From: an uncultured Gammaproteobacteria bacterium
GTDB lineage: Bacteria; Pseudomonadota; Gammaproteobacteria; UBA4575
NCBI GenBank assembly: GCA_938074525.1
Contig: CALJEX010000093.1
Span: 1-46,380 of the forward strand
DNA: 46,380 nucleotides
Reading direction: 5' to 3'
The translations under genes were made by a program, and so were the position numbers. The first letter of the stretch is position 1, and every line of letters starts with the position of its first letter. The notes beneath the pieces were generated by a model that had not been told where the DNA came from, did not search any database, and saw only the letters and a program-made list of their open reading frames with translations. Of the stretch, positions 24,637-33,487 are shown one piece after another.

Positions 24637-25494
24637 ATGAAAAAATTACTTTATCATTTTGATACTGATGCTATACCTAGTGTGTTTGACTCAGTCGTCG
24701 CTTATGATGGCGGTGCAGATCACGTCACTCAGTTAGCCGGGATTACTCCAGAAAATTGCTACTCTCTAGTCGAAGGCGCCATATACACACGTGCTCCTAA
24801 GCACAAAAAGAATACTGCGTTATTCGTAGGTGGTAGCGATCTTGCTGCAGGGCAAGAGTTATTTGCTGCTGTACAAAAGATATTTTTTCAGAAGTTTCGC
24901 GTATCAGTAATGCTTGATAGCAATGGTTGTAATACCACTGCCGCCGCAGGTGTTGCGCTTATTACTAACTCAACAGATGTTAAGGGTAAAACAGCAGTAG
25001 TATTAGCCGGTACCGGTCCTGTAGGACAACGAGCTGCTGCCATGTTAGCAATGAATGGCGCTAATGTAAGATTGACTTCTCGTAAGCTTGATCGCTCACA
25101 ACAGTCATGTGAGTTAATGAAACAACAATTTGATGTCGACTTAGAGCCAATGGTAGCGTCTGATGATGACACTATCGCTGCTGCACTTGATAGTGCTCAT
25201 ATTGTATTTGGTGCTGGTAAAACAGGTATTCAATTGCTGCGCGCAGATCATTGGCAAAACCATCCAACCTTAGAAGTACTCGCTGATGTGAATACAGCAC
25301 CGCCATTAGGTTTTGAAGGCATCGATATGATGGATAAAAATGAAGACCGTTTTGGTAAGCGTATTTTTGGCGGCATTGGCGTTGGCGCATTGAAACTTAA
25401 ATTACATCGCGCATGTATAGGACGTTTATTTGAGAGTAATGATTTAGTGTTAGATGCCAAAGAAGTTTACCAAACCGCTGAATCTCTTCTCTAG
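24637..25494 (+). CDS. mtdA: NADP-dependent methylene-H4F dehydrogenase, MtdA type
   Basis: This 285-residue enzyme matches Methylobacterium MtdA nearly end to end: LLYHFDTDAIPSVFDSVVAYDGGADH, read in short blocks, then IYTRAPKHK, FVGGSDLAAGQELF, VMLDSNGCNTTAAAGVAL, the nucleotide loop VLAGTGPVGQRAA (122-134), SRKLDRSQ (NADP phosphate region) and the C-terminal GIGVGALKLKLHRACIGRLFES. MtdA oxidises or reduces methylene-H4F (and methylene-H4MPT in some species) with NADP. fchA, which normally follows mtdA, is absent. It lies 37 bases after ppc, so the two may be co-transcribed, with dgkA following 15 bases later. Confidence 0.92.
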   Translation: MKKLLYHFDTDAIPSVFDSVVAYDGGADHVTQLAGITPENCYSLVEGAIYTRAPKHKKNTALFVGGSDLAAGQELFAAVQKIFFQKFRVSVMLDSNGCNTTAAAGVALITNSTDVKGKTAVVLAGTGPVGQRAAAMLAMNGANVRLTSRKLDRSQQSCELMKQQFDVDLEPMVASDDDTIAAALDSAHIVFGAGKTGIQLLRADHWQNHPTLEVLADVNTAPPLGFEGIDMMDKNEDRFGKRIFGGIGVGALKLKLHRACIGRLFESNDLVLDAKEVYQTAESLL

Positions 25495-25509
25495 TTAGCG
25501 AACATTCTC

Positions 25510-25878
25510 ATGCAACCTACTTTTGGGTTAAAACGCATCAGCAACGCAGTTATTTTTTCCTGCAAAGGTATCACTTCCACCTGGAAAAGTGAGGCAGCAT
25601 TTCGAGAGGAAGTACTCGCCGGCATTGTTATGTTTCCTGGCGCATTTTTTCTTGGTGAAACACTCACACAAACCGCACTATTAATCATTCCTTTATTCCT
25701 AGTGTTGATCGTAGAACTACTCAATGCTGGTATCGAGCACGTGGTGGATCGCGTTGGGCTTGAGCATCATGAGCTGTCGGGCCTAGCAAAGGATGCAGGA
25801 TCGGCTGCGGTATTCTTATGTAACATGCTTATTATTTGCGTGTGGAGCTTGGTCGCCTTAGACCGGTTCGTTTTCTAA
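25510..25878 (+). CDS. dgkA: Diacylglycerol kinase
   Basis: This small inner-membrane kinase of 122 residues phosphorylates diacylglycerol to phosphatidate, recycling lipid from envelope glucan synthesis. Family motifs are SEAAFREE (28-34), ELLNAGIEHVVDR (69-81) and KDAGSAAV (94-101), with three membrane helices. The length is typical. It lies between mtdA and argE with gaps of about 15 bases, so it probably shares their transcript. No functional link to C1 metabolism is evident. Confidence 0.92.
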   Translation: MQPTFGLKRISNAVIFSCKGITSTWKSEAAFREEVLAGIVMFPGAFFLGETLTQTALLIIPLFLVLIVELLNAGIEHVVDRVGLEHHELSGLAKDAGSAAVFLCNMLIICVWSLVALDRFVF

Positions 25879-25894
25879 TGGACAGATTACGTTA

Positions 25895-27046
25895 ATGGCA
25901 AAAGCGCCTGCCACTCACGACATGCTGGAAAAATTAATTTCCAGCCCTTCTATTAGTAGCAATCATCCTCATTTAGACAGCAGCAACTTAACCGTTATCC
26001 ATTTACTTGCTGAATGGCTAGATGGCTTTGGTTTTGATATTGATATTCAAGACATCCCTGGTCAGAAAGACAAAGCCAATCTAATCGCTCGCTTAGGTAA
26101 TGGTGATGATGGCTTGGTGCTATCAGGACACACTGATACTGTCCCATGCGATGAAAGTCTATGGAATTTTGATCCGTTTAAATTCACTCAAGTCGATAAC
26201 CGCTATTATGGCTTGGGGTCAAGTGACATGAAGAGCTTCTTCGCACTAGTCATCACCTCATTAATCAACATTGACCTCAACAAGCTCAAAAAACCATTAA
26301 CTATCCTCGCGACAGCTGATGAAGAAAGCTCTATGTCTGGCGCTAAAGCATTACTCAGAGATCAAACCAAATTAGGTGCCTATTGCATTATTGGCGAACC
26401 CACCAACCTAAAGCCTGTGCATCAACATAAAGGTATCTTTATGGATAGCATTCGCTTAGTGGGTAGATCAGGCCATTCGAGCGACCCTGCACTGGGTAAT
26501 AACGCACTTGAAGGAATGCACGAAATTATGCAGACCATGCTTAATTATAGAGATGCACTTGGCCAGCAATTCACTAACCAAGATTTTGCAGTGCCGCAAC
26601 CAACTCTTAATTTAGGCCATATTCATGGCGGAGATAACCCCAATCGAATTTGCGGTCATTGTGAATTACATTACGATTTGCGCATCCTTCCCGACATGGA
26701 AATTAATAGTGTCAGAGAAAATCTACATGACATGGTGTTAGAGATCGCTCAACGACGTAAACTCGAATGCGAATTCTCCAGCCTATTTGATGGTACTCCT
26801 GCTTTATCCACTCCCAAGACAAGTAACATCGTGAAAATTGCTGAGCAATTAACACATGCACAAAGTAAATCAGTGGTATTTGCCACTGAAGGACCTTACT
26901 TCTCTCAAATGGGAATGGAAACGATTGTGCTCGGCCCAGGCAGTATCGATGTTGCTCACCAACCTAATGAATATATTGAAAACGAACAGCTTGATTCGGC
27001 TATTGAACTCTATAAACAGTTAATCAATAAAATTTGTCTCGACTAA
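25895..27046 (+). CDS. argE: Acetylornithine deacetylase
   Basis: This 383-residue M20 metallopeptidase-family enzyme releases ornithine from N-acetylornithine in arginine synthesis. Zinc-site residues lie in SGHTDTVPCD (His79, Asp81), GLGSSDMKSF, ADEESSMSGA and IIGEPTNLKP. The dimerisation domain contains GRSGHSSDP, and the C-terminal metal His is in VAHQPNEYI. Length and motifs are normal. It is convergent with regA, 22 bases apart. argA lies about 5 kb downstream, so the arginine genes are split. Confidence 0.88.
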   Translation: MAKAPATHDMLEKLISSPSISSNHPHLDSSNLTVIHLLAEWLDGFGFDIDIQDIPGQKDKANLIARLGNGDDGLVLSGHTDTVPCDESLWNFDPFKFTQVDNRYYGLGSSDMKSFFALVITSLINIDLNKLKKPLTILATADEESSMSGAKALLRDQTKLGAYCIIGEPTNLKPVHQHKGIFMDSIRLVGRSGHSSDPALGNNALEGMHEIMQTMLNYRDALGQQFTNQDFAVPQPTLNLGHIHGGDNPNRICGHCELHYDLRILPDMEINSVRENLHDMVLEIAQRRKLECEFSSLFDGTPALSTPKTSNIVKIAEQLTHAQSKSVVFATEGPYFSQMGMETIVLGPGSIDVAHQPNEYIENEQLDSAIELYKQLINKICLD

Positions 27047-27068
27047 TTTAAGGCTTATCTTTTCTTAT

Positions 27069-27599
27069 TTATCTTTTTACGGGTCGTTTCTGTAACTTGC
27101 GTTGCAAAGTTCTTCGGTGCATATTCAATGCGCGCGCTGCCGCAGAAATATTCCCATCATGCTCCAATAATACTTTCTGCAAATGCTCCCACTCTAATCT
27201 TTTTACTGATAATGGTGTTTCTTCAATAAGTGCATTTTCTTGATCTGGCGACTGCAATAATTTATCAATAATTTCCTGAACTGAAGCAGGTTTAGTCAAA
27301 TAATTGATCGCGCCCAACTTCATGGCTTCCACTGTCGTGGCAATACTGGCATATGCGGTTAACATAACAATTTTTATATTAGGATTTTCTTCTAATAATA
27401 ATTTTATTGCATTCAGTCCTGACTCTTCACCCAATCTTAAGTCAACTACACCATAACCAACTTCGCCCAAGCCATTAATATCTTGTAGCTCTGCAATACT
27501 ATGCGCAGAAATAATCGAATAATCACGTTTGGCAAATGCACGACTCAGTGCACTACAAAACGCTATGTCATCATCAACGATAATTACACTATTACTCAT
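27069..27599 (-). CDS. regA: RegA/PrrA/RoxR-family response regulator
   Basis: This 176-residue DNA-binding response regulator has a receiver domain with acidic pocket Asp10/Asp11, phosphoacceptor Asp53 (GVVDLRLGEESG), Thr81 (MLTAYAS) and Lys103 (YLTKPAS). The C-terminal Fis-type helix-turn-helix (about 148-170) reads ISAAARALNMHRRTLQRKLQ, the strongly conserved motif of the RegA/ActR/PrrA/RegR group. It follows regB after two bases. In other proteobacteria it controls energy and carbon metabolism according to redox state. Matching operator motifs lie upstream of regB, sga and mtkA. Confidence 0.92.
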   Translation of the reverse strand: MSNSVIIVDDDIAFCSALSRAFAKRDYSIISAHSIAELQDINGLGEVGYGVVDLRLGEESGLNAIKLLLEENPNIKIVMLTAYASIATTVEAMKLGAINYLTKPASVQEIIDKLLQSPDQENALIEETPLSVKRLEWEHLQKVLLEHDGNISAAARALNMHRRTLQRKLQKRPVKR

Positions 27600-27601
27600 A
27601 A

Positions 27602-28849
27602 TTACTTCAGCGGCTGCACGGGCAAAGTGATCAATGTTTCAACACCACCAGTAGGTCTATTAGTCAGTTTAATAGTTCCACCCAATCTTTGAATAATTTC
27701 ATGCGCTAGAAAAGCACCTAACCCTATTCCATCTGGTTTGCTTGAGTATGGCTTAGATCCTATATCAGCTAGCATCTTTGGATCGATGCCTTCACCATGA
27801 TCAACAATGGTTAACTGAGCCTCATTATCCTCCCAGCTCGCATCTACATAAACAGAATCAGGAGATGCATCTGCAGCATTATCCAAAAGGTTAATTAATG
27901 CTTTAGATAATGTTTTCGCTGCTACCACACCCACTTTTGTTTTACCTGATATGTTTTTCTTCAATGTGACTGCCGATTTTTTTTGCTGCCAATCATCCAA
28001 CAGGAATAATAAAAATTCTTCAAAGTCAACCATACCATCGCCTTCAACATGTAACCCTCCTGCAGATGTAGACATTTCGGCAAGTGCTTGCTTACAACGC
28101 ATTACTTGTTCTAATAGAATATTTATTTCTTCTTGGCTAATTTTGTTTTCTTCTAAGTCAGCAGTGATTAGTTGAATAGTGCCTAGCGGAGTTCCCATTT
28201 CATGCGCAGTACTTGCAGCTAACGCACCCAAAGAAACCAACTTTTCATCTTTAATTGCCCGCTCTCTAATAGAAATAAGGAGTTGATCTTTTTGCTGTAA
28301 GGCTGAGCGCATTTTGACAACAAAAAATGCAATCACGCCTGCACTTAGAACAAAGCTCACCCACATACCCAACACATGTAATGTGAACGATTGTCCATTA
28401 TGGTGGGCGTGTTGATTAGGGTATAGCCACATCAAATAGGAATATGCGGCCATACTGATTGCTGCCAATAGCCACACCCAAGCTTGTGGAAGTAATACCG
28501 CAATGATAGCAACAGGTAATAGATACATCGATACAAATGGATTAGTCGCGCCGCCGGCAAAATAAAATAAAGCAGTTAATGCCGCCACATCAATGAATAG
28601 CTGAATAAAAATTTCTAAATTGCTTGGATCAGACACTTTAGTTGAACGAAACCAAGTAAATATATTCACTACCACTAAACTAGAGATCACGGCAGCAATC
28701 CCCAAACCATTCAAAGGGAATGCAAAAATTACTTTTGCCAGCACTGATGTCGCAATTTGACCTAAGATTGAGAAAGCTCTAAACCAAAACAGTATCCTGA
28801 GAGTGTTTGAGTCCTCTTTTCCCCACCAAGATATATGCAGCTTATTCAT
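27602..28849 (-). CDS. regB: RegB/PrrB-family redox sensor histidine kinase
   Basis: This 415-residue inner-membrane kinase has about six transmembrane helices (residues 20-185). The quinone-sensing heptapeptide GGATNPF lies at about 100-106, the H-box SGAL-type segment has His217 (TAHEMGTPLGTIQ), and the conserved redox cysteine of RegB is in MRCKQALAEM (about Cys253). N and G boxes (NLLDNAADASP, DHGEGID, GIGLGAFLAHEI) complete the kinase. The ATG at 28849 is used; an in-frame TTG precedes it. Together the heptapeptide and cysteine say it should sense ubiquinone pool and redox state. It diverges from a TonB-dependent receptor. Confidence 0.92.
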   Translation of the reverse strand: MNKLHISWWGKEDSNTLRILFWFRAFSILGQIATSVLAKVIFAFPLNGLGIAAVISSLVVVNIFTWFRSTKVSDPSNLEIFIQLFIDVAALTALFYFAGGATNPFVSMYLLPVAIIAVLLPQAWVWLLAAISMAAYSYLMWLYPNQHAHHNGQSFTLHVLGMWVSFVLSAGVIAFFVVKMRSALQQKDQLLISIRERAIKDEKLVSLGALAASTAHEMGTPLGTIQLITADLEENKISQEEINILLEQVMRCKQALAEMSTSAGGLHVEGDGMVDFEEFLLFLLDDWQQKKSAVTLKKNISGKTKVGVVAAKTLSKALINLLDNAADASPDSVYVDASWEDNEAQLTIVDHGEGIDPKMLADIGSKPYSSKPDGIGLGAFLAHEIIQRLGGTIKLTNRPTGGVETLITLPVQPLK

Positions 28850-28935
28850 CAATCTATCACCAATTAAATGTCCTCTCTAAAACTAGATTGTAATCTATAT
28901 TTAACTATTATTTCTCTTGTCTATCATATACATAT

Positions 28936-28950
28936 GCGACATTTTGTCAC
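28936..28950 (+). promoter_or_regulatory. Candidate RegA box between regB and the TonB receptor
   Basis: GCGACATTTTGTCAC matches the recalled consensus GNGRCRTTNNGNCGC at all specified positions but one (A for G at position 14). It is also a near-perfect dyad (TGCGACA-N3-TGTCACA). It lies 87 bases before regB and 64 bases before the divergent receptor gene, so it could serve autoregulation and receptor control. Confidence 0.5.
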
Positions 28951-29013
28951 ATCCCAAGATGATTCTTATTTGTTACCCTCACGGCATCTTAATTTAATTA
29001 AAAACAGGACATT

Positions 29014-31140
29014 ATGTCTCACCTAAAGACTTTATTACCCTCATCATTAATAACTCTAAGCATACTCGCGTTAAATATTAATGCAGAAGAGCTACAACCT
29101 ATTTCTGTCACAGATACCGCTATCCAGAGTTCTAATTCCTCTAAACCAAATACTGTAGAAACTGATGTCACCACACTAATGGAGAAGGTTCCTGGCGGTG
29201 GCGTCCATAGTAACGGTGCAATCAGCGGCCAAACATATTACCGAGGAATTTTTGGCCCTAGAATGAATGTACTCATTGATGGTATTCGTATTGAAAGTGG
29301 TGGGCCTAACTGGATGGATCCTCCTTTACACTATGCACCCAACACACTAGTTGAATCGTTCGAAGTAAAACGTGGAATAGATTCAGTTAGCAATGGCTCA
29401 ACTTTAGGCACCACCGTTAGAGTTAAACAAAAGACAAGTAAGTTTTCTCAATCAGATAAATTTTCACTTGATGGGGATGCTGTCGTTTCTGGTCACACTG
29501 TAGATTCAGGTTACAACGCCGGCGGTATTATCGGAATCTCTAACAATCAACATCGTTTTCACGTCACTGGCAGCAGAGATGACGGCAATGATTTTCGCTC
29601 AGGTGGTGGCGATGTCGATGGCACTAAGTATGAACGTGACAGCATTGGTGCTGGTTATGGATTTAAAACTGGAGCACATGAATTTTCATTCGATGCTCGC
29701 TATGTCAGCTCTAAAGATACAGGCACGCCTTCGCTTCCTTTAGATCCTAACTTTTTCCATACTGAAATTTATAATGCTGGATATATTGGGGAAATCAACA
29801 ATTTCATAGTAGAAGTTGACGTCTTCCACACTGATATCGAACATCAAATGAAAAATTTTGATTTACGTCCTGCACCTGATTTTTCTAACATAGCATTACC
29901 TCCTTTCGCGGATGAAGATAGAAGATTAGTAGATGTTGGATCAGATGATACTGGTGCCTCACTAACTTTAAGCAGAGACCTAAATAATGGCACACTATCT
30001 TTTGGTGTTGATGGTCATAACGCAGATCATAACTCTGTGATTACCGACCCAGACTTCGCGCCTTTTGAAGTAGTTAATTTTAATAATGCTGAAGCGAATC
30101 ACTTAGGCGCATTCACCGAGTGGCAAGGAAATATTAGTTCATTTGAGATTGAGTTTGGCGCACGTTACCAACGTGTCAAAAATGATGCAGATGAGATTAG
30201 TATTATGCCAGCAGTACTTCCTCCCGCCGTCGCATTACAAGATCGCTTCAATGCATCAGACCGCTCCAAGACAGACCATAATTTAGATTTAGTAGCTAAA
30301 CTTGCTTACCCACTGAATGACGAATTCACTTTAATCACGGGCTTTGCTCGAAAGTCTCGTGCACCTAGCTATATTGAGCGTTATCAATGGATTCCGTTAA
30401 ATGTAAACGCAGGTTTAGGTGATGGCAATAATTACATCGGTAATGTTGATCTTGATCCCGAATGGGCAAACCAATTTGAACTTGGCTTAGATTGGGCTAA
30501 TACGAAAGCATACTTTAACCCAAGAGTTCACTACCAACGTATTAATAACTACATACAAGGTGTCGCAGTAGAAGCAAATGCATTTAATGCTCCTATTATT
30601 GGTGTTAGCGGTAACGCTAATGGAGACTCAACACCGTTACAATTTGCTAACGTGGAGGCTGAAATATATGGCTTTGATACTGATTGGGGTTACCAGATTA
30701 ATCAACAATGGTTAGTATCAGGACAAGCAAGTTACGTACGAGGCAAACGACGTGATGTGAATGATGATTTATTTCATATTGCGCCGCCACGTGCAAGTGC
30801 CGCATTAACTCGTAACTTCGGTAATGGGTCTGCAACCATTGAAGGAGTTGTGGTTGCAAGACAAACTAAAATCTCAGACGAGTTAACAGATGATCCTGCA
30901 AACCCAAACAATAATAATGACTCTACTCCAGGCTATGGCTTAATTAATCTTTATGGTCAATATACACCAGCGAGCGCGTCTAACTTATCTATTCAAGCAG
31001 GCGTTGAAAACTTGCTAGACAAAGAATACACCGATCACTTAAATGGATTTAATCGTGTAGCAGATAATGGTGTCGATGTAGGAGAACGTTTACCTGGACC
31101 AGGTATCAATGCTTTTGTAACAGTAGGAATATCTTTCTAA
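29014..31140 (+). CDS. TonB-dependent outer-membrane receptor, possibly copper-related (OprC/NosA-like plug)
   Basis: This 708-residue protein has a signal peptide (LITLSILALNINA) and a plug domain (about 35-150) with YYRGIFGPRMNVLIDGIRI and the segment GPNWMDPPLHYAPN, then a 22-strand-type barrel ending in Phe (VTVGISF). The family-typical VENLLDKEYTDHLN is near the end. The MDPP-x-x-Y segment recalls the plug of the OprC/NosA copper receptors, but I cannot confirm the substrate. It is divergent from the redox regulator regBA with a RegA-type box between. A terminator follows. Confidence 0.85.
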   Translation: MSHLKTLLPSSLITLSILALNINAEELQPISVTDTAIQSSNSSKPNTVETDVTTLMEKVPGGGVHSNGAISGQTYYRGIFGPRMNVLIDGIRIESGGPNWMDPPLHYAPNTLVESFEVKRGIDSVSNGSTLGTTVRVKQKTSKFSQSDKFSLDGDAVVSGHTVDSGYNAGGIIGISNNQHRFHVTGSRDDGNDFRSGGGDVDGTKYERDSIGAGYGFKTGAHEFSFDARYVSSKDTGTPSLPLDPNFFHTEIYNAGYIGEINNFIVEVDVFHTDIEHQMKNFDLRPAPDFSNIALPPFADEDRRLVDVGSDDTGASLTLSRDLNNGTLSFGVDGHNADHNSVITDPDFAPFEVVNFNNAEANHLGAFTEWQGNISSFEIEFGARYQRVKNDADEISIMPAVLPPAVALQDRFNASDRSKTDHNLDLVAKLAYPLNDEFTLITGFARKSRAPSYIERYQWIPLNVNAGLGDGNNYIGNVDLDPEWANQFELGLDWANTKAYFNPRVHYQRINNYIQGVAVEANAFNAPIIGVSGNANGDSTPLQFANVEAEIYGFDTDWGYQINQQWLVSGQASYVRGKRRDVNDDLFHIAPPRASAALTRNFGNGSATIEGVVVARQTKISDELTDDPANPNNNNDSTPGYGLINLYGQYTPASASNLSIQAGVENLLDKEYTDHLNGFNRVADNGVDVGERLPGPGINAFVTVGISF

Positions 31141-31159
31141 CAGAAAATTAAAGCTACAT

Positions 31160-31198
31160 GCATGGATAGAAATTGAAAATTCCTATCCATGCCGTTTT
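31160..31198. terminator. Bidirectional terminator between the TonB receptor and a convergent gene
   Basis: Ten-base arms (GCATGGATAG and CTATCCATGC) enclose a 13-base AT-rich loop, with AAAA-rich sequence before and CGTTTT after. It lies between two convergent stop codons and can work on both strands. Confidence 0.75.
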
Positions 31199-31201
31199 AA
31201 A

Positions 31202-31906
31202 TTAATTTGAACGTTTTGCTAACTCACTATCAAGCGCAGCAATCACTTTCTTTAGATCACTACCAGACTTAATCATATCCATCTCAGCGCGCGCTTCTAT
31301 AACGCTGGCATAAGAATCATCAAGCGTCTTCTTATAACTACCAATTGAAGTTTCTTCATTCACCATATCCACTTTCAATTGCTCATAGAAATCTGGGTAC
31401 TTTTGAAATGCGTACAGCATAGACATATAAACTGCTGCAAATCTAAAATCATAAGATGGATAGTCTTCAAGATTATGTACTACTTTACGATTTTCCATCA
31501 TGTCGACCACAAAAGTAGACTGATAACCTAACAACGTCTCTTTAAATTCACCATCAATTTTATAATCAGCTATCATTTCAGAAATAACATCTGCAATACT
31601 TAAACGAACCAAATCATGATCCATTAATTGTCCAAAAAGTTTCTCTTCGGCTTTTCGCTCTGCATCAGCATCAGCAGCCGTTTTCTCCAAATCCCGTTGT
31701 CGTGCAGCACGCATATCTGCTATCTCTTCGGTGGACAAGCTATCTAAATTGTCAGGCACAGTGTAGATCACTGTATCTTGGATCGGCATGCCTCCGTCTG
31801 CAATGGCGACGGTGCTAAAAAAGCCTACGGTCATAGCTATTAATAGGGGCGTGATAACTAGATTTTTAGTAAATTTGACCGCATTCAGTTTATTATTAAA
31901 TAACAT
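31202..31906 (-). CDS. Secreted or periplasmic protein of unknown function
   Basis: I do not recognise this protein of 234 residues. The ATG at 31906 is chosen because GGAAGA precedes it and it leads into a signal peptide (LVITPLLIAMTVGFFSTVAIA, cleaved before DGG, read in short blocks). In-frame TTG and ATG codons up to 31933 are alternatives. Residues about 45-85 are a charged, Ala/Glu/Asp-rich helix (AARQRDLEKTAADADAERKA) with coiled-coil character; the rest is helical and acidic. It is convergent with the TonB receptor and diverges from argA. A small hairpin (GCCCAAAATGGGC) overlaps the region just upstream of its start. Confidence 0.65.
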   Translation of the reverse strand: MLFNNKLNAVKFTKNLVITPLLIAMTVGFFSTVAIADGGMPIQDTVIYTVPDNLDSLSTEEIADMRAARQRDLEKTAADADAERKAEEKLFGQLMDHDLVRLSIADVISEMIADYKIDGEFKETLLGYQSTFVVDMMENRKVVHNLEDYPSYDFRFAAVYMSMLYAFQKYPDFYEQLKVDMVNEETSIGSYKKTLDDSYASVIEARAEMDMIKSGSDLKKVIAALDSELAKRSN

Positions 31907-32069
31907 ATATTCATCTTCCATTTTCATGCCCAAAATGGGCTTTTATCGATACATTTAATAGCCAATTATACTACCACAGCTTCCATGCCATCATAATAGA
32001 CAGCCCATTTCTAGCAATTAATCAGTATAATTCCTGAAAAATTATCCGTTATTTACTCAAAATCTAGCC

Positions 32070-33347
32070 ATGGAAACATTTGACATAGAAACTTTCCGAA
32101 GTGCCGCACCTTATATCTATGCGCACCAAGGTAACGTATTTGTAATCACTATCCCTAGCAGCCTAGTTGAAGGGGAGCAGTTACCCGCCCTTATCCAGGA
32201 CCTAGCGCTGATGCAAACTTTAGGCATCAAGCTTGTATTAGTTTATGCCACCGGCATATTCCCGCTAAGTAAAACTAATAGACCTGTGATAGACCCTAAA
32301 AAATTACTCAAGGTTCAACATAAAATCGGCGAATTACAATCTCGTATTGAATCACTGTTTTCAACAGGACTAGTAAACACCCCAATGGCGGGCATGAAAC
32401 TCACCACTGTGTCAGGTAATTTTGTGCATGCCAAACCTTCTGGTGTCGTTGATGGCATTGATCTTCAATTTCATGGTGAAGTACGCCGAGTTGACACTCA
32501 AGCTATTCAGGATCAATTTGGCCATGGCAATATTGTATTGCTTTCATCACTAGGCTATTCCCCTAGCGGTGAGTGCTTTTACCTTGATGAATATGATGTT
32601 GCCACCACCGTTGCAGCTAGTATGCCTTCAGAAAAGCTCATTTTTCTAATGGATGAGAAAACATTGCAGAATAGCCGCAAGCAACGTATTAAATTCCTCA
32701 CACTAAATAGTGCACAGGAATTGTTGTCTCGACGTAAAACTTTAAGCAAAACACTAAAACAACATATTGAGTTTGCAATCAATGCTTGCCTGAACCGAGT
32801 ACAACGCGTGCACTTACTTAGCATAGATGTTCCTGGTGCTTTATTACAAGAACTCTATAGCCATGATGGTGCCGGCACACTCATCACTGCCGAACACTAT
32901 AATGATATTCGACCGGCAACGATTGAAGATGTTGGCGGCATTATTTCTTTGATCGAGCCATTAGAAGCACAAGAAATACTAGTGCATCGCACACATGAGC
33001 AAATCGAACTGGAAATTCATAACTATGATGTTGTTGAGCGCGATGGATTTGTCATTGCATGTGGCGCACTGCATCCGCTAAAGCAAAAGAACATTGGTGA
33101 AATCGCATGTTTAGCAGTCCACCCTGACTTTCAGAAGGAAGGTCATGGCAATCGTTTACTCAAGCATCTCGAGCAAAAAGCATGGTCTTTAGGGCTTAAC
33201 TCCGTGTTTGTACTCACCACAAAAGCATTACATTGGTTTCGTGAACGTGGTTATCGCAAATCAACCATAGATGAGCTACCAGTTACTAAACAGAAAACTT
33301 TTAATTACCAGAGAAATTCACGCGTATACATTAAATCCAAAAAATAA
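32070..33347 (+). CDS. argA: N-acetylglutamate synthase
   Basis: This 425-residue cytoplasmic enzyme makes N-acetylglutamate, the first step of arginine synthesis. The N-terminal amino acid kinase-like domain (about 1-285) begins FRSAAPYIYAHQGNVFVI, has LVLVYATG and the conserved GVVDGIDLQFHGEVRRVD. The C-terminal GNAT domain (about 288-425) has IRPATIEDVGGI and the acetyl-CoA loop HPDFQKEGHGNRLLKHLE. The length matches E. coli ArgA (443) closely. It has its own promoter region, divergent from the unknown periplasmic protein. Confidence 0.92.
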   Translation: METFDIETFRSAAPYIYAHQGNVFVITIPSSLVEGEQLPALIQDLALMQTLGIKLVLVYATGIFPLSKTNRPVIDPKKLLKVQHKIGELQSRIESLFSTGLVNTPMAGMKLTTVSGNFVHAKPSGVVDGIDLQFHGEVRRVDTQAIQDQFGHGNIVLLSSLGYSPSGECFYLDEYDVATTVAASMPSEKLIFLMDEKTLQNSRKQRIKFLTLNSAQELLSRRKTLSKTLKQHIEFAINACLNRVQRVHLLSIDVPGALLQELYSHDGAGTLITAEHYNDIRPATIEDVGGIISLIEPLEAQEILVHRTHEQIELEIHNYDVVERDGFVIACGALHPLKQKNIGEIACLAVHPDFQKEGHGNRLLKHLEQKAWSLGLNSVFVLTTKALHWFRERGYRKSTIDELPVTKQKTFNYQRNSRVYIKSKK

Positions 33348-33487
33348 ACGAATATTCATATCTATATAAAATACAGCGCTGTACAACTTCATAATCATTG
33401 TATGCATATTTATACTCACTATTTTACATTGTAAGAAATAATCAAGGCACGAGGTCTAATAGAGAGCCAAAGCCAGGAGAAATAAAC

